Positions 22,967 to 31,248 of a stretch of 35,964 nt of DNA are shown here, one piece after another; the stretch's first letter is position 1; each line of letters opens with the position of its first letter. Both the position numbers and the translations under genes were made by a program. The notes beneath the pieces were generated by a model. That model was not told where the DNA came from, did not search any database, and saw nothing but the letters and a program-made list of their open reading frames with translations. Source of the stretch: Chloroflexota bacterium (GTDB taxonomy: Bacteria > Chloroflexota > Anaerolineae > UBA4142); NCBI GenBank assembly GCA_016208315.1, contig JACQYF010000203.1:1-35964 (forward strand), written 5' to 3'.

Positions 22967-24955
22967 TTACTTTATGATCTTGTGAATTAACGGGAGGGCA
23001 ACAGGTTCCGAATCGGCAAACGTATAGGCGGCCAGCAATCGCGCCTTGGCGACCTCGAATCGCATGCGGTCGTCCGCGTAAATCGTGAACAACGGCTCGC
23101 CGACCGTGACGCGGTCGCCGACTTTGTACTGAAAAACCACGCCGACCGCGTGGTCAATCACATCGCCCTTTCTAAAGCGGCCACCGCCCAAATCCACGAC
23201 CGTCAGACCGACCTCTTGCGCGTCAATCCCCGCGATATAGCCATCGCGCGGCGCGGCGATCTCTTGTACGATTTTGGCCTGCGGCACGACCGAATAGTCG
23301 TCAACCACGCGCCGCGTGCCGCCCTGCGCCTCGATCCAATCGCCGAATTTCTCCAGAGCGCGACCGCCGGACAGCGCGCCCTGCAACTTGGCGCGCGCCT
23401 CCGTCTCGTCTTTAGCCACACCGGAGACCAAAAGCAATTGCTCGGCGACGGCCAGGCAATGCTCGACGAAATCTGCCGGGCCGCGTCCCTTGAGCGTTTC
23501 AATTGCCTCGACTACTTCGAGCGCGTTGCCGACCGCGCGGCCGAGCGGCTGATTCATGTCGCTGAGGACTGCGCCCACCTTGCGCCCGACGCCCGCGCCG
23601 ATTTTCACCATCAGTTCGGCCAGCGCCGTCGCGTCGGCCTCGTTCTTCATGAACGCGCCGCGTCCCACCTTGACGTCGAGCACGATGATGTGCGCGCCCG
23701 CGGCGATTTTCTTGCTCATGATCGAACTGGCGATGAGGGGCAGCGAGCTGACGGTCCCCGTGACATCGCGCAGCGCGTAGAGTTTGCCGTCGGCGGGCGC
23801 GAGCGCGTGAGTCTGCCCGCTGACGACGATGCCGATACGCTTTAACTGCGCGATAAACTCATCCGTGCTCAAATCGGAGCGAAAGCCGGGAATGGCTTCC
23901 AGCTTGTCGAGCGTGCCGCCGGAGAATCCCAGCCCGCGGCCGGACATTTTGCCGAAGGGCAGATCGAGCGCGGCAATCAGCGGCCCGACGACCAGGGTCG
24001 TCTTGTCGCCGACGCCGCCGGTCGAGTGTTTGTCGAGCACGCGCGGGGCTACGTTAGAAAGATCGAGAACCTGGCCCGAATGCGCCATCGCAAGCGTGAG
24101 CGCGGTCGTTTCCGCCTCATTCATTCCGCGCAAGTAAACCGCCATGGCCCACGCCGCGGCCTGATAGTCCGGGACCTCGCCCTGAACAAATGCTTGGATG
24201 AAAGAATCAATTTCGCCGCGCGTCAGCGCGAATCCGTCACGCTTTTTCGTGAGAATGTCCAGCGGTCGCCGCTTTTCCGTTGGATCGGTCTCCGCCGGCT
24301 GGCTCACGATTTCCGCCGGACTAGCGCCATGCGATACCTCGGGCGCTGGCTTGGGCTGCGGGATCCGCCCGCGTCTGCGTACCGCCTTGCCGCTGATTTC
24401 GAAGAGATAGCTGCTCAGGTGCTCGCGCACGAGGCGTTCAAACTGGTCGGGGGTCTGATAGCTCACATAGAAACCCGGATGCTGGCCCGACGCATCAAAG
24501 TTGTCAAAGAATTCGGCGATGCGCTGCCAATCGTCCGGCCGAACTCGCTCCATCGTCTCGGGCGGGCGCAAACTCCGATAGATCATCATGCGCGGCCGGC
24601 CGGTCTGCTGCCACAAGTTATGCGCGGCGGCAAACTCTTCGCGCGTGCCCGAGTCAAAGGGCTTGCCGGTCGCCGGATCAATCCCACCGGTCGGCGTCCC
24701 GTAGCGCAGCCATAGAATGCCGATAAACACGTCCCACGTTTCGACCGGGATTTGGTCCAAGATGATTTGCTGAGCGCGTCCCATCGCCGGCGCGACATGC
24801 GTGCGCCATTCGAGTAGTTCGAACGTCGTGCGATAAATGTCGCCCCACCAGCGATTCAGCTCCGCGATCACGTAGCCAAGGCGCGCGCGTTCATCGGCCA
24901 CATCGCCGGGCGATGCGACAAAGACACGCACCTTGCGATAGTTCTTGGCGGCCAT
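22967..24955 (-). CDS. DUF4062 - pyrimidine nucleoside phosphorylase fusion
   Basis: This 662-aa protein has one uninterrupted frame. Residues about 8-190 are a DUF4062 domain (KVRVFVASPGDVADERARL; DVFIGILWLRYGTPTG; SGTREEFAAA), which in known proteins sits at the N-terminus of STAND NTPases and other signalling proteins. A Pro/Glu-rich linker (195-229) leads to a complete 433-residue DeoA/Pdp-type phosphorylase (230-662) with LTKKRDG, LDKHSTGGVGDKTT (phosphate loop), ALRDVTGTV (Arg), LIASSIMSKK (Ser, Lys) and DVKVGRGAFMK. The catalytic residues appear intact, so it should split uridine or thymidine with phosphate. No internal Met offers a separate phosphorylase start. GGGGAG lies 7 nt before ATG 24955, which overlaps the sugar-transferase stop (TGATG). 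Confidence 0.9.
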   Translation of the reverse strand: MAAKNYRKVRVFVASPGDVADERARLGYVIAELNRWWGDIYRTTFELLEWRTHVAPAMGRAQQIILDQIPVETWDVFIGILWLRYGTPTGGIDPATGKPFDSGTREEFAAAHNLWQQTGRPRMMIYRSLRPPETMERVRPDDWQRIAEFFDNFDASGQHPGFYVSYQTPDQFERLVREHLSSYLFEISGKAVRRRGRIPQPKPAPEVSHGASPAEIVSQPAETDPTEKRRPLDILTKKRDGFALTRGEIDSFIQAFVQGEVPDYQAAAWAMAVYLRGMNEAETTALTLAMAHSGQVLDLSNVAPRVLDKHSTGGVGDKTTLVVGPLIAALDLPFGKMSGRGLGFSGGTLDKLEAIPGFRSDLSTDEFIAQLKRIGIVVSGQTHALAPADGKLYALRDVTGTVSSLPLIASSIMSKKIAAGAHIIVLDVKVGRGAFMKNEADATALAELMVKIGAGVGRKVGAVLSDMNQPLGRAVGNALEVVEAIETLKGRGPADFVEHCLAVAEQLLLVSGVAKDETEARAKLQGALSGGRALEKFGDWIEAQGGTRRVVDDYSVVPQAKIVQEIAAPRDGYIAGIDAQEVGLTVVDLGGGRFRKGDVIDHAVGVVFQYKVGDRVTVGEPLFTIYADDRMRFEVAKARLLAAYTFADSEPVALPLIHKIIK

Positions 24956-26382
24956 CAATACGCTCCCCGCGCCAACAGCACCGTGGGTATCGTGCGCAAC
25001 ATGATCCACATGTCCAGCCACGGCGACCAGTTCTCAATATAGTAAATGTCGAGCATGCATTGCTCGTCGAACGGCAGCTCGCTGCGCCCGCTCACTTGCC
25101 ACAAGCCGGTCATGCCTGGCGATACTTGCAGTCGCTGTTTGTGCCAGTCCTGATAACGCTCTACTTCGGCGAGCAGCGGCGGGCGCGGACCGACGAGACT
25201 CATTTCGCCGCGCAGGACGTTGAACAGTTGCGGCAGTTCGTCCAAGCTCATGCGCCGGAGCCAGCGCCCGATGCGCGTGTGCCGCGGGTCGTTACGGATT
25301 TTGAAGAGCGGCCCATCGGCTTCGTTCAAGTTGGTTAGATGGGCCATTTCCTCTTCTGCGCCCAAGCGCATCGAGCGGAACTTGTACGCGATGAACGGTC
25401 GCCCGCCGCGCCCGATGCGCTTTTGCCGGAAAATGATCGGGCCGGCAGAGTCGGTGCGAATCAGGATAGCGATGAGCGCCATCAGCGGCGCGAACAGGAC
25501 AATCAAAGCCGTGCTGCCGAGTAAATCAATCAACCGCTTGATCGCCGAATTCCACGTCCCGATCTTGGTCTCGCGGACGCTGATGAGCGGGATGCCGCCG
25601 ACGTCGTCCATGGCCACGCGCCCCAAAGAAAGTTGAAAGAGGTCGGGGACGACTTGCGCGGCCACGCCCATCCGTTGGCACAATTCCATTATCGTAATGA
25701 TCTTTTCACGCGCGGTCCACGGCAGCGTGACGATCACCTCGTCCACCAAGCAATCGCGCAAGAGATCGCGGAGGTTTTCCGTGCCGCCCAATGCTTTCAA
25801 GCGTCCGATGTCGGTATGCCCGCGTTCGTAATTGTCGTCCACAAAACCGACGATGTGATAGGCCAGATCGGGCTGCGCGACGATATTCCGCATCAGCGCA
25901 CGCCCGACCTCGCCCGTGCCGACGATGAGCACGCGGTCCACGCCGATGCCGCGTTTACGCAACCGCGGCCGGATCAGGCGCTCGATTGCGCGCGCGGCGG
26001 CAAGCAGAATGACGATGAGGAGCGCGGCGTAGACATAGACCGCGCGCGAATAGACGAGCGGTCGCACAAAGAATGTCACCGCCATGATCAAGAGCGTCGC
26101 CGTAGTGGTCCCATTGATTAGCGCGTAGACCTCGTCCAAGAAGGTGCGCCCACGCGCGGGAAAGTACAGGCCCTCGATGCGGAAAATCGCGATGCAGAAA
26201 ATCGTCAGCACAATGGCGAGGGGGATATAGGCGGAATAGGGCTGCGGGAAAAAACCCTCGCCGAGCGGAACGGTGAGGAGCAGTTCGTAGCGGATATACC
26301 ACGCGAGCGCGATGGCGATATTAATGAGCGCCGCGTCGAGGAGTAATTGTCCGGCGATGGGCCAGCGACTATGCCGCCGCAT
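24955..26382 (-). CDS. Polyprenyl-phosphate sugar-1-phosphate transferase (EPS initiation)
   Basis: This 475-aa protein has four to five N-terminal membrane helices and a CoA-binding-like middle domain (VLIVGTGEVGRALM). After a fifth helix comes the catalytic bacterial sugar-transferase domain: KRLIDLLGS, FRQKRIGRGGRPF, YKFRSMR, SLDELPQLFNVLRGEMSLVG, GPRPPL and SPGMTGLWQVSGR. It loads the first sugar phosphate on undecaprenyl phosphate for exopolysaccharide synthesis. ATG 26382 has AGGAG 6 nt upstream and overlaps the upstream glycosyltransferase by 14 nt. Confidence 0.93.
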   Translation of the reverse strand: MRRHSRWPIAGQLLLDAALINIAIALAWYIRYELLLTVPLGEGFFPQPYSAYIPLAIVLTIFCIAIFRIEGLYFPARGRTFLDEVYALINGTTTATLLIMAVTFFVRPLVYSRAVYVYAALLIVILLAAARAIERLIRPRLRKRGIGVDRVLIVGTGEVGRALMRNIVAQPDLAYHIVGFVDDNYERGHTDIGRLKALGGTENLRDLLRDCLVDEVIVTLPWTAREKIITIMELCQRMGVAAQVVPDLFQLSLGRVAMDDVGGIPLISVRETKIGTWNSAIKRLIDLLGSTALIVLFAPLMALIAILIRTDSAGPIIFRQKRIGRGGRPFIAYKFRSMRLGAEEEMAHLTNLNEADGPLFKIRNDPRHTRIGRWLRRMSLDELPQLFNVLRGEMSLVGPRPPLLAEVERYQDWHKQRLQVSPGMTGLWQVSGRSELPFDEQCMLDIYYIENWSPWLDMWIMLRTIPTVLLARGAY

Positions 26383-27541
26383 AGTTCGCTCCTCGCAGAA
26401 CGGCGTCGTACAAGTCCATCGTTTCGCGCGCCGCGCGCGCCCAGGAGAACTTGGCCGATTGAACAAGGCCCCGCGCGCGCAATTCTTGGCGCAACCCGTC
26501 ATCTTCTAAGGCTCGGACGATAGCCGCCGCGAGCGCGGCTTCATCTTCCGGCGAGACGACGAGCGCAGCATCGCCCACCACTTCGGGCAGCGAGGCCGCG
26601 TTGGAGGTGACGACCGGCGTCCCCGAGGCCATCGCTTCGAGCGGCGGCAAACCAAAGCCCTCGTACAGCGACGGATAAACGAACAAGTCGGCGGCGCGAT
26701 ACCACAACGGCAGCTCGTCTTGCGGTACGTATCCGGCAAAGATCACGTCGCTGGCAATCCCTTCCGCCGCGATCACGGCATCCACCTCGGCATACTTCCA
26801 GCCGCGCGCGCCGATCAGCGCGAGCCGGTGCGGCAGGCGCGCCTCGCGTTTGGCGCGGGCAAAGGCGCGGAGCAAGCGCACGATGTTCTTGCGCGGTTCA
26901 ATCGTTCCGACGTGAAGGATCATTTTTTCGGGCAGGTGACGGCGCGCGCGCAGCATTTCAACTTCTCTTTGATCTTGGGATGGCGTGAAAGTCGGATCGC
27001 TTCCGCAGTAGACGACTGCCACTTTGTCCGGCGACGCGCCAAACTGGGCGACCAGATCGCGCTTGGTGCTCTCCGAAATAGCAATCACGCGGTCGGCGCG
27101 CCGGACGGAATGGCGCACGGCCCAATTGAGATAAATTCGATTCGCGGCGTTGAAAGATTCCGGATAGCGGACAAAGCTCAAATCGTATATCGTGACAATC
27201 CAGGGAATCGAATTGACTAGCGGGCCGGCGAAGGCCAGCGCGTGCGCAAGCTCGATTCGCGCCTGGCGCAGGGCGAGCGGCAAGACGAACTGCTCCCAAC
27301 AGATGCGCGCCACGGGCCGGTGCGTCGGCCATCGCGATTGGACGAGACGCAGGCGGCAAAAATGCTCGCGCGCGCGTGGATCGCTCAGGAACACGGTGAA
27401 ATCGAATTTGGCAGGATCGAGGTTTTGGAGCAAATGGAAAATATACCAATTGATGCCCGCGCTGCGATAGTTCCCCGAGAGGTTGAGCAGGTGAGCGTTG
27501 AGACCGATGCGCCGTGCTCGGAGGCGAGTGTCTGGTTGCAT
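26369..27541 (-). CDS. GT4-type glycosyltransferase
   Basis: This 390-aa GT-B enzyme has an N-terminal acceptor domain (IGLNAHLLNLSGNYRSAGIN), VIAISESTKRDL in the middle, and the donor domain LHVGTIEPRKNIVRLLRAF, PSLYEGFGLPPLEAMASGTP with the ExxxxxxxE-type motif. It transfers a nucleotide-activated sugar to a growing glycan. It is 42% or so like the gene at 30139 by eye in the donor domain, a likely paralogue. ATG 27541 follows an octad repeat array; upstream in-frame codons are repeat-derived. There is no clear Shine-Dalgarno sequence. Confidence 0.9.
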   Translation of the reverse strand: MQPDTRLRARRIGLNAHLLNLSGNYRSAGINWYIFHLLQNLDPAKFDFTVFLSDPRAREHFCRLRLVQSRWPTHRPVARICWEQFVLPLALRQARIELAHALAFAGPLVNSIPWIVTIYDLSFVRYPESFNAANRIYLNWAVRHSVRRADRVIAISESTKRDLVAQFGASPDKVAVVYCGSDPTFTPSQDQREVEMLRARRHLPEKMILHVGTIEPRKNIVRLLRAFARAKREARLPHRLALIGARGWKYAEVDAVIAAEGIASDVIFAGYVPQDELPLWYRAADLFVYPSLYEGFGLPPLEAMASGTPVVTSNAASLPEVVGDAALVVSPEDEAALAAAIVRALEDDGLRQELRARGLVQSAKFSWARAARETMDLYDAVLRGANYAAA

Positions 27542-27548
27542 TATATCA

Positions 27549-27618
27549 CAAGGAGACAAGGAGACACGGTGACACGGTGACAGTCAGAAGGTTCTGGTCT
27601 CCTTGTCACCGTGTCTCC
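27549..27618. repeat. Inverted octanucleotide array (AAGGAGAC / ACGGTGAC)
   Basis: The left half is AAGGAGAC twice and ACGGTGAC twice. The right half is GTCTCCTT, GTCACCGT and GTCTCCTC, their complements. The right half enters the 3' end of the glycosyltransferase at 27606 and encodes its EETR and TGA stop. Confidence 0.85.
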
Positions 27619-28721
27619 TCGACTAGAATGTGGCGGTATACCTCGTACGTCTCGGCCGCGACCTGCTCTTGCGTAAAGTGTTTCAAGACGCGCGCGCGGC
27701 CGCGTGCGCCCAATGTCGCGCGCCGCTCGGGGTTCGAGCACAATGATTCGATTTGCGCGCGGAGCGCGGACGCATCACCTTCGGGAACCAAAAGCCCGGC
27801 GTCGCCGACGACGTTCGGAATCTCGCCGCAGTCCGAGCCGATGACCGGCACCTCGCACGCCATCGCTTCGGTCAAGATGCGTCCAAATTGCTCCTTCCAG
27901 TTTCGGCACGTGAGTGACGGCAGCACCAGCAGGTCGAGTTGGCGATAGTAGGCGGGCATCTCGGCCGACGGGAGCCACTTGTCAATTCGCACGCGGTCGG
28001 CAATTTGCAAATCCTGCGCCCACGTCTTGAGCTTGGATTTGAGCGGACCGCCGCCCAGCAGTTGCAGCTCCCAGTCGCCCTGCAATCCGGCGACCGCGCG
28101 CACCAAAACCTCAAGTCCTTTTTCCTCGACAAAGCGGCCGATATAGCCGATGCGAAATGGGGCGTTGGCGGACCGCGCGGTGTGATTCGGCGTGAATTGG
28201 TCGGGATCAAGGCCGAACTGAGGAATCACGCGCATGGGGCCGTGGTAGTTTTTCGCGCGCAGCACCTCGGCGGCTTCGCGGTTGCCCGCGATCGCGTAGG
28301 CGGCACGTCGGAAAACATATGCTTGGAACCAGGCGAAAGGCGGGGGATAATGCCGCTTGATATTCTGCCAAGTGAAAAAGATCGTTTTGGCCTGTACACT
28401 TTGTGCCGCGCGCGCCGCGTGATACGTCGCGAAATTATACGGCTCTTCGTCAATATGGACGATGTGGGGACGCAATCGCCGCATAAGGTTTGGAAGGGTC
28501 GGGTAGAAGTGAAGGTGGAAATGCCCGTTAAGTGTCAGCGGCTCGACCTGCAGACGGTATCCGTCCGTGTGCCCGCGTTCGAGAGGCACGACCCCGCGCT
28601 CGTCCTGCCAGAAGGGCGGCACGACTACCGTCAGTTCGAGATCGGGATGGCGCGCGAGCGCTTGTAGTTTCGTCTGGTATTGCCCGACAATGCAGGCCTT
28701 GCTGACCATGAGGACACGCAC
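27606..28721 (-). CDS. GT4-type glycosyltransferase
   Basis: This 371-aa enzyme has an N-terminal MRVLMVSKACIVGQYQTKL, the linker VIPQFGLDPDQF, and a donor domain with IGYIGRFVEEKGLEVLVRA and EQFGRILTEAMACEVPVIG (E-x7-E motif). The missing G-x-S/T of many GT4 proteins is replaced by a longer LTCRNWKEQFG loop. GTG 28721 sits 6 nt after a TATAAT, suggesting a leaderless message; ATG at 28709 is an internal alternative. It is part of the polysaccharide gene train. Confidence 0.9.
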   Translation of the reverse strand: MRVLMVSKACIVGQYQTKLQALARHPDLELTVVVPPFWQDERGVVPLERGHTDGYRLQVEPLTLNGHFHLHFYPTLPNLMRRLRPHIVHIDEEPYNFATYHAARAAQSVQAKTIFFTWQNIKRHYPPPFAWFQAYVFRRAAYAIAGNREAAEVLRAKNYHGPMRVIPQFGLDPDQFTPNHTARSANAPFRIGYIGRFVEEKGLEVLVRAVAGLQGDWELQLLGGGPLKSKLKTWAQDLQIADRVRIDKWLPSAEMPAYYRQLDLLVLPSLTCRNWKEQFGRILTEAMACEVPVIGSDCGEIPNVVGDAGLLVPEGDASALRAQIESLCSNPERRATLGARGRARVLKHFTQEQVAAETYEVYRHILVEETR

Positions 28722-28727
28722 GAGAGC

Positions 28728-28755
28728 ATTATAGCCGGATTGGGGGGACGCGCAA
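28728..28755 (-). promoter_or_regulatory. Sigma70-like promoter within the glycosyltransferase train
   Basis: TTGCGC (28755-28750), a 16-nt spacer and TATAAT (28733-28728). The predicted start lies at the GTG 28721. Confidence 0.5.
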
Positions 28756-28860
28756 ATCAGTGAACAGTGAACAGTGAACAGTGAGCAGTGAATGAGCTGA
28801 ATACTGTTAACTGTTGACTGTTGACTTTTGACTGTTCACTGTTCACTGTCCACTGTCTTG
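28756..28860. repeat. Long inverted heptanucleotide array (ACAGTGA / ACTGTTC class)
   Basis: The left half has about five ACAGTGA-type units (28760-28790). The right half has about eight ACTGTTG/ACTGTTC/ACTGTCC units (28803-28858). The right half overlaps the end of the glycosyltransferase at 28836 and supplies its VDSEQ tail and TGA stop. It has the same word class as 7224 and 12895. Confidence 0.88.
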
Positions 28861-30068
28861 TAGACTTGTTCAAACCTAGGCACGATCGCCCGCCAGTCGT
28901 ATATCGATTCGACGAGGAGGCGCGCGGCGCGGCCGAGCGCGCGGCGGCGGTCGGGGTCGCGGAGGAGCGATATGGCGGTGCGGGCGAATTCGTCCGGCGT
29001 GTCGGCGATCAGGGCTTCGCGTCCTGGCACGAGGTCAAGCCCTTCCGCGCCGCGCGTGGTCGAGACAATGGCTTTGCCCATCGCCATGGCTTCGAGCACT
29101 TTGAGACGCGTGCCGCTACCCATGCGAAGCGGCACAACGTAAACGGCAGCATCGGCGATGAAAGGCCGTGTATCAGGAACCCAGCCGGTCACCTCAACGC
29201 CTTTTTGCGCGCCAAGCGCGCGGATGCGTGGCGCGGGCTTTTGTCCGACGATGACAAGGTGCGCGAGCGGAATCGCGGTGCGGATGCGCGGCAAGATTTC
29301 GTCGCAAAACCAAAGTATCGCGTCCACGTTGGGCCGAAAGTCCATTTTGCCGGCGTAGACCATTGCCACGTCGGCCAGCGGCTTGGCGCACACCTTATCA
29401 GAGGGAACGAAATGATGCGTGTCCACGCCGTTTGGAATCACGGTAACTGGTAATTGGTAATTGTTAGTTGTTAATTGTTGAATGGCGCGGGCGTCGGTGG
29501 CAGATGCGGCGATGATGTGGTGGGCGCGGCGGCAGATGTTGCGTTCGTAGCGCGCCAGTTTCTGCCATTGGATCCAGGAGTAGAGCGCCGCGTGCCAGCG
29601 TTTGGGATTGCGCGCATCTGATTCGAATGCTGTGCGTTGCAAAACGTACTCGGCGTTATGATCGTCAAAAACCACTTTCGATTTTCGATTTTCGATTTTC
29701 GATTTGAGAATGTACGGAGCCATCTCGATCCCCTCAATCTGCAAGAGGTCAAATGTGTCATGCTGCATGAGGGCGTCGAATCTTGCGTGCATTGCGACGG
29801 AGTCGAGGCGGAGCGCCATATCGGGCAGCGGTGAGGTGATCGTAGTCAATGCTCGCCGCAGCATTGACCTGGTCGGGTAGGGCGCGATCTCGATGCGGCG
29901 GCAGAGCGCGCGGAGTGGCTCAGCGCTTGCCAGCTCTTCGGGCGTGCCGAACGAAAGCAGCGTGATTTCGTGACGCGGCGCGAGGTGCTTGATGATATTG
30001 AAATTGCGGATCGTGGTCCCTTGATGAAGAGGGTAGGGGAGTTGGGGGGTGAGGAGGAGTAGTCGCAT
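28836..30068 (-). CDS. GT4-type glycosyltransferase with heptad-encoded segments
   Basis: This 410-aa enzyme starts MRLLLLTPQLPYPLHQG, a common GT4 N-terminus. It has VVFDDHNAEYVLQ, VIPNGVDTHHF, VYAGKMDFRPN and the donor motif PLRMGSGTRLKVLEAMAMGKAIV. Two internal stretches, ILKSKIENRKSK and QQLTTNNYQLPV, are encoded by heptanucleotide arrays (29676-29708 and 29442-29483). The first lies in a loop before the conserved DDHN; the second precedes the IPNGVD motif. The C-terminal VDSEQ and stop are also array-derived. ATG 30068 lies at the edge of another array, without a ribosome site. Confidence 0.88.
   Translation of the reverse strand: MRLLLLTPQLPYPLHQGTTIRNFNIIKHLAPRHEITLLSFGTPEELASAEPLRALCRRIEIAPYPTRSMLRRALTTITSPLPDMALRLDSVAMHARFDALMQHDTFDLLQIEGIEMAPYILKSKIENRKSKVVFDDHNAEYVLQRTAFESDARNPKRWHAALYSWIQWQKLARYERNICRRAHHIIAASATDARAIQQLTTNNYQLPVTVIPNGVDTHHFVPSDKVCAKPLADVAMVYAGKMDFRPNVDAILWFCDEILPRIRTAIPLAHLVIVGQKPAPRIRALGAQKGVEVTGWVPDTRPFIADAAVYVVPLRMGSGTRLKVLEAMAMGKAIVSTTRGAEGLDLVPGREALIADTPDEFARTAISLLRDPDRRRALGRAARLLVESIYDWRAIVPRFEQVYKTVDSEQ
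29442..29483. repeat. Heptanucleotide array within a glycosyltransferase gene
   Basis: Units GGTAACT, GGTAATT, GGTAATT, GTTAGTT, GTTAATT and GTTGAAT follow with a 7-nt period, read in frame on the minus strand. Confidence 0.75.
29676..29708. repeat. Heptanucleotide array TTTCGAT within a glycosyltransferase gene
   Basis: Four uninterrupted TTCGATT units are read on the minus strand as KSKIENRKSK. Three heptads equal 21 nt, so blocks of three preserve the frame. Confidence 0.85.
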
Positions 30069-30140
30069 GTCTCAGGTCTCAGGTCACAAGGCACTGGTCG
30101 CAGGCCACAACTTGAGGCCTGAGACTTGTGACTTGGGGCT
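30069..30140. repeat. Inverted heptanucleotide array (GTCTCAG / CTTGTGA class)
   Basis: Units GTCTCAG, GTCTCAG, GTCACAA, GGCACTG, GTCGCAG and GCCACAA face CCTGAGA, CTTGTGA and CTTGGGG. It fills the 70-bp gap between two glycosyltransferase genes and reaches the stop of the one at 30139. The same words occur at 11261-11372. Confidence 0.8.
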
Positions 30141-31248
30141 AGAGTGCCGCCACTTTTTGGTAGACCTGGATGGTTTCGCGGGCAGCGCGGTCCCAGGAGA
30201 AGGTTGCGGCGCGCTTGAGTCCTTTGGCGCGCAGCTCGCGCCGCAAACCCTCGTCGGTCAGAATGCGATACATCGCTACCGTCAGCCCCTCGACATCTTC
30301 GGGGTTGACTAACCAGCCCGCATCGCCGACAACTTCGGGCAGCGAGGAAGTATTCGAGACGATCACGGGTGTGCCGCAGGCCATCGCTTCGAGCGGCGGC
30401 AGGCCAAAGCCCTCGTAAAAAGACGGCAGAACAAAGAGCTTGGCGGCGTTATAAAGATAAACCAATTCCTCGTTGGGGACGCCGCCCAAGCACCGGACCG
30501 CATCACCCAGATTCAGTTCCTCGATCACCGCGTCCACTTCTTCGACGAGCCAACCGCGGTTGCCGGCAATCGCGAGCACGGCCTGTGACTTGTAGTTGTC
30601 GCGCAGGCGGCGAAAAGAGCGCAAGAGCCCCGGGAGATTCTTGCGCGGCTCGATCGTGCTGACGAAGAGGATAGAGTTGGCGGGCAGGTTGTAGCGCGCG
30701 CGGACGCGGGCGAGCGCTTCTTCGTTCGTGATCGGAGTAAACAGCGGGTGGGCGGCTTCGTGAATGACCGTGATCTTTTCCTCGGGCACGCCGAGGAGGC
30801 GCACGGTATCGCGCTTGGTGCTATCGGAAACGGCGATGATATGATCGGCCGTGCGCGCGGCTTCGTCCACCTGGCCGTAATAGCGCGCACTGTCGCGGGT
30901 CAAAAAGCGCGGATAGAGCAAAAAGGCCAGGTCGTGGACGGTGATGACGGTCGGGCAGCGCGCGCCGGCGGGCGGAATAAAATCGGGGCTGTGCAAAACG
31001 TCGAGCGCAAAGGGCGCTAATTCGACCGCCATCGCCAATCGCTCGAAACGATGATGGCTCGGCGTCCAGAGTTTTTGAATCTTGAAATTGGGCTGCTCGA
31101 CGATGAGAGTCTTGTCTTTGCGGCTCTTGAACAGAATGAATTGGTCTTCCCGGTCAATCCGCGCGAGCGCCTGCGTGAGTCGCAAGATATATTGGCCGAT
31201 GCCGGCTTGGTGATAAAAGACGAGACGCGCGTCAATGCCGATGCGCAC
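30139..31248 (-). CDS. GT4-type glycosyltransferase
   Basis: This 369-aa enzyme starts VRIGIDARLVFYHQAGIGQY, with GIGQY as the usual acceptor-domain glycine motif. HDLAFLLYP and IIAVSDSTKRD follow, then the donor domain VSTIEPRKNLPGLLRSF and PSFYEGFGLPPLEAMACGTP. GTG 31248 shares one base with the MGMT stop (TAGTG) and has AAGGAG 7 nt upstream, so it is translationally coupled. A longer upstream frame overlaps the MGMT gene and is rejected. Confidence 0.9.
   Translation of the reverse strand: MRIGIDARLVFYHQAGIGQYILRLTQALARIDREDQFILFKSRKDKTLIVEQPNFKIQKLWTPSHHRFERLAMAVELAPFALDVLHSPDFIPPAGARCPTVITVHDLAFLLYPRFLTRDSARYYGQVDEAARTADHIIAVSDSTKRDTVRLLGVPEEKITVIHEAAHPLFTPITNEEALARVRARYNLPANSILFVSTIEPRKNLPGLLRSFRRLRDNYKSQAVLAIAGNRGWLVEEVDAVIEELNLGDAVRCLGGVPNEELVYLYNAAKLFVLPSFYEGFGLPPLEAMACGTPVIVSNTSSLPEVVGDAGWLVNPEDVEGLTVAMYRILTDEGLRRELRAKGLKRAATFSWDRAARETIQVYQKVAAL

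Noticed and set aside
22967..24955. Possibility that the fusion is two genes misread as one
   Set aside because: There is no stop, no internal Met and no ribosome site near residue 230; the linker is coding-like and continuous.
28756..28860. Repeated units resembling a CRISPR array
   Set aside because: Units are 7 nt and contiguous, with no spacers of 25-40 nt and no cas genes; it is a tandem heptad array.
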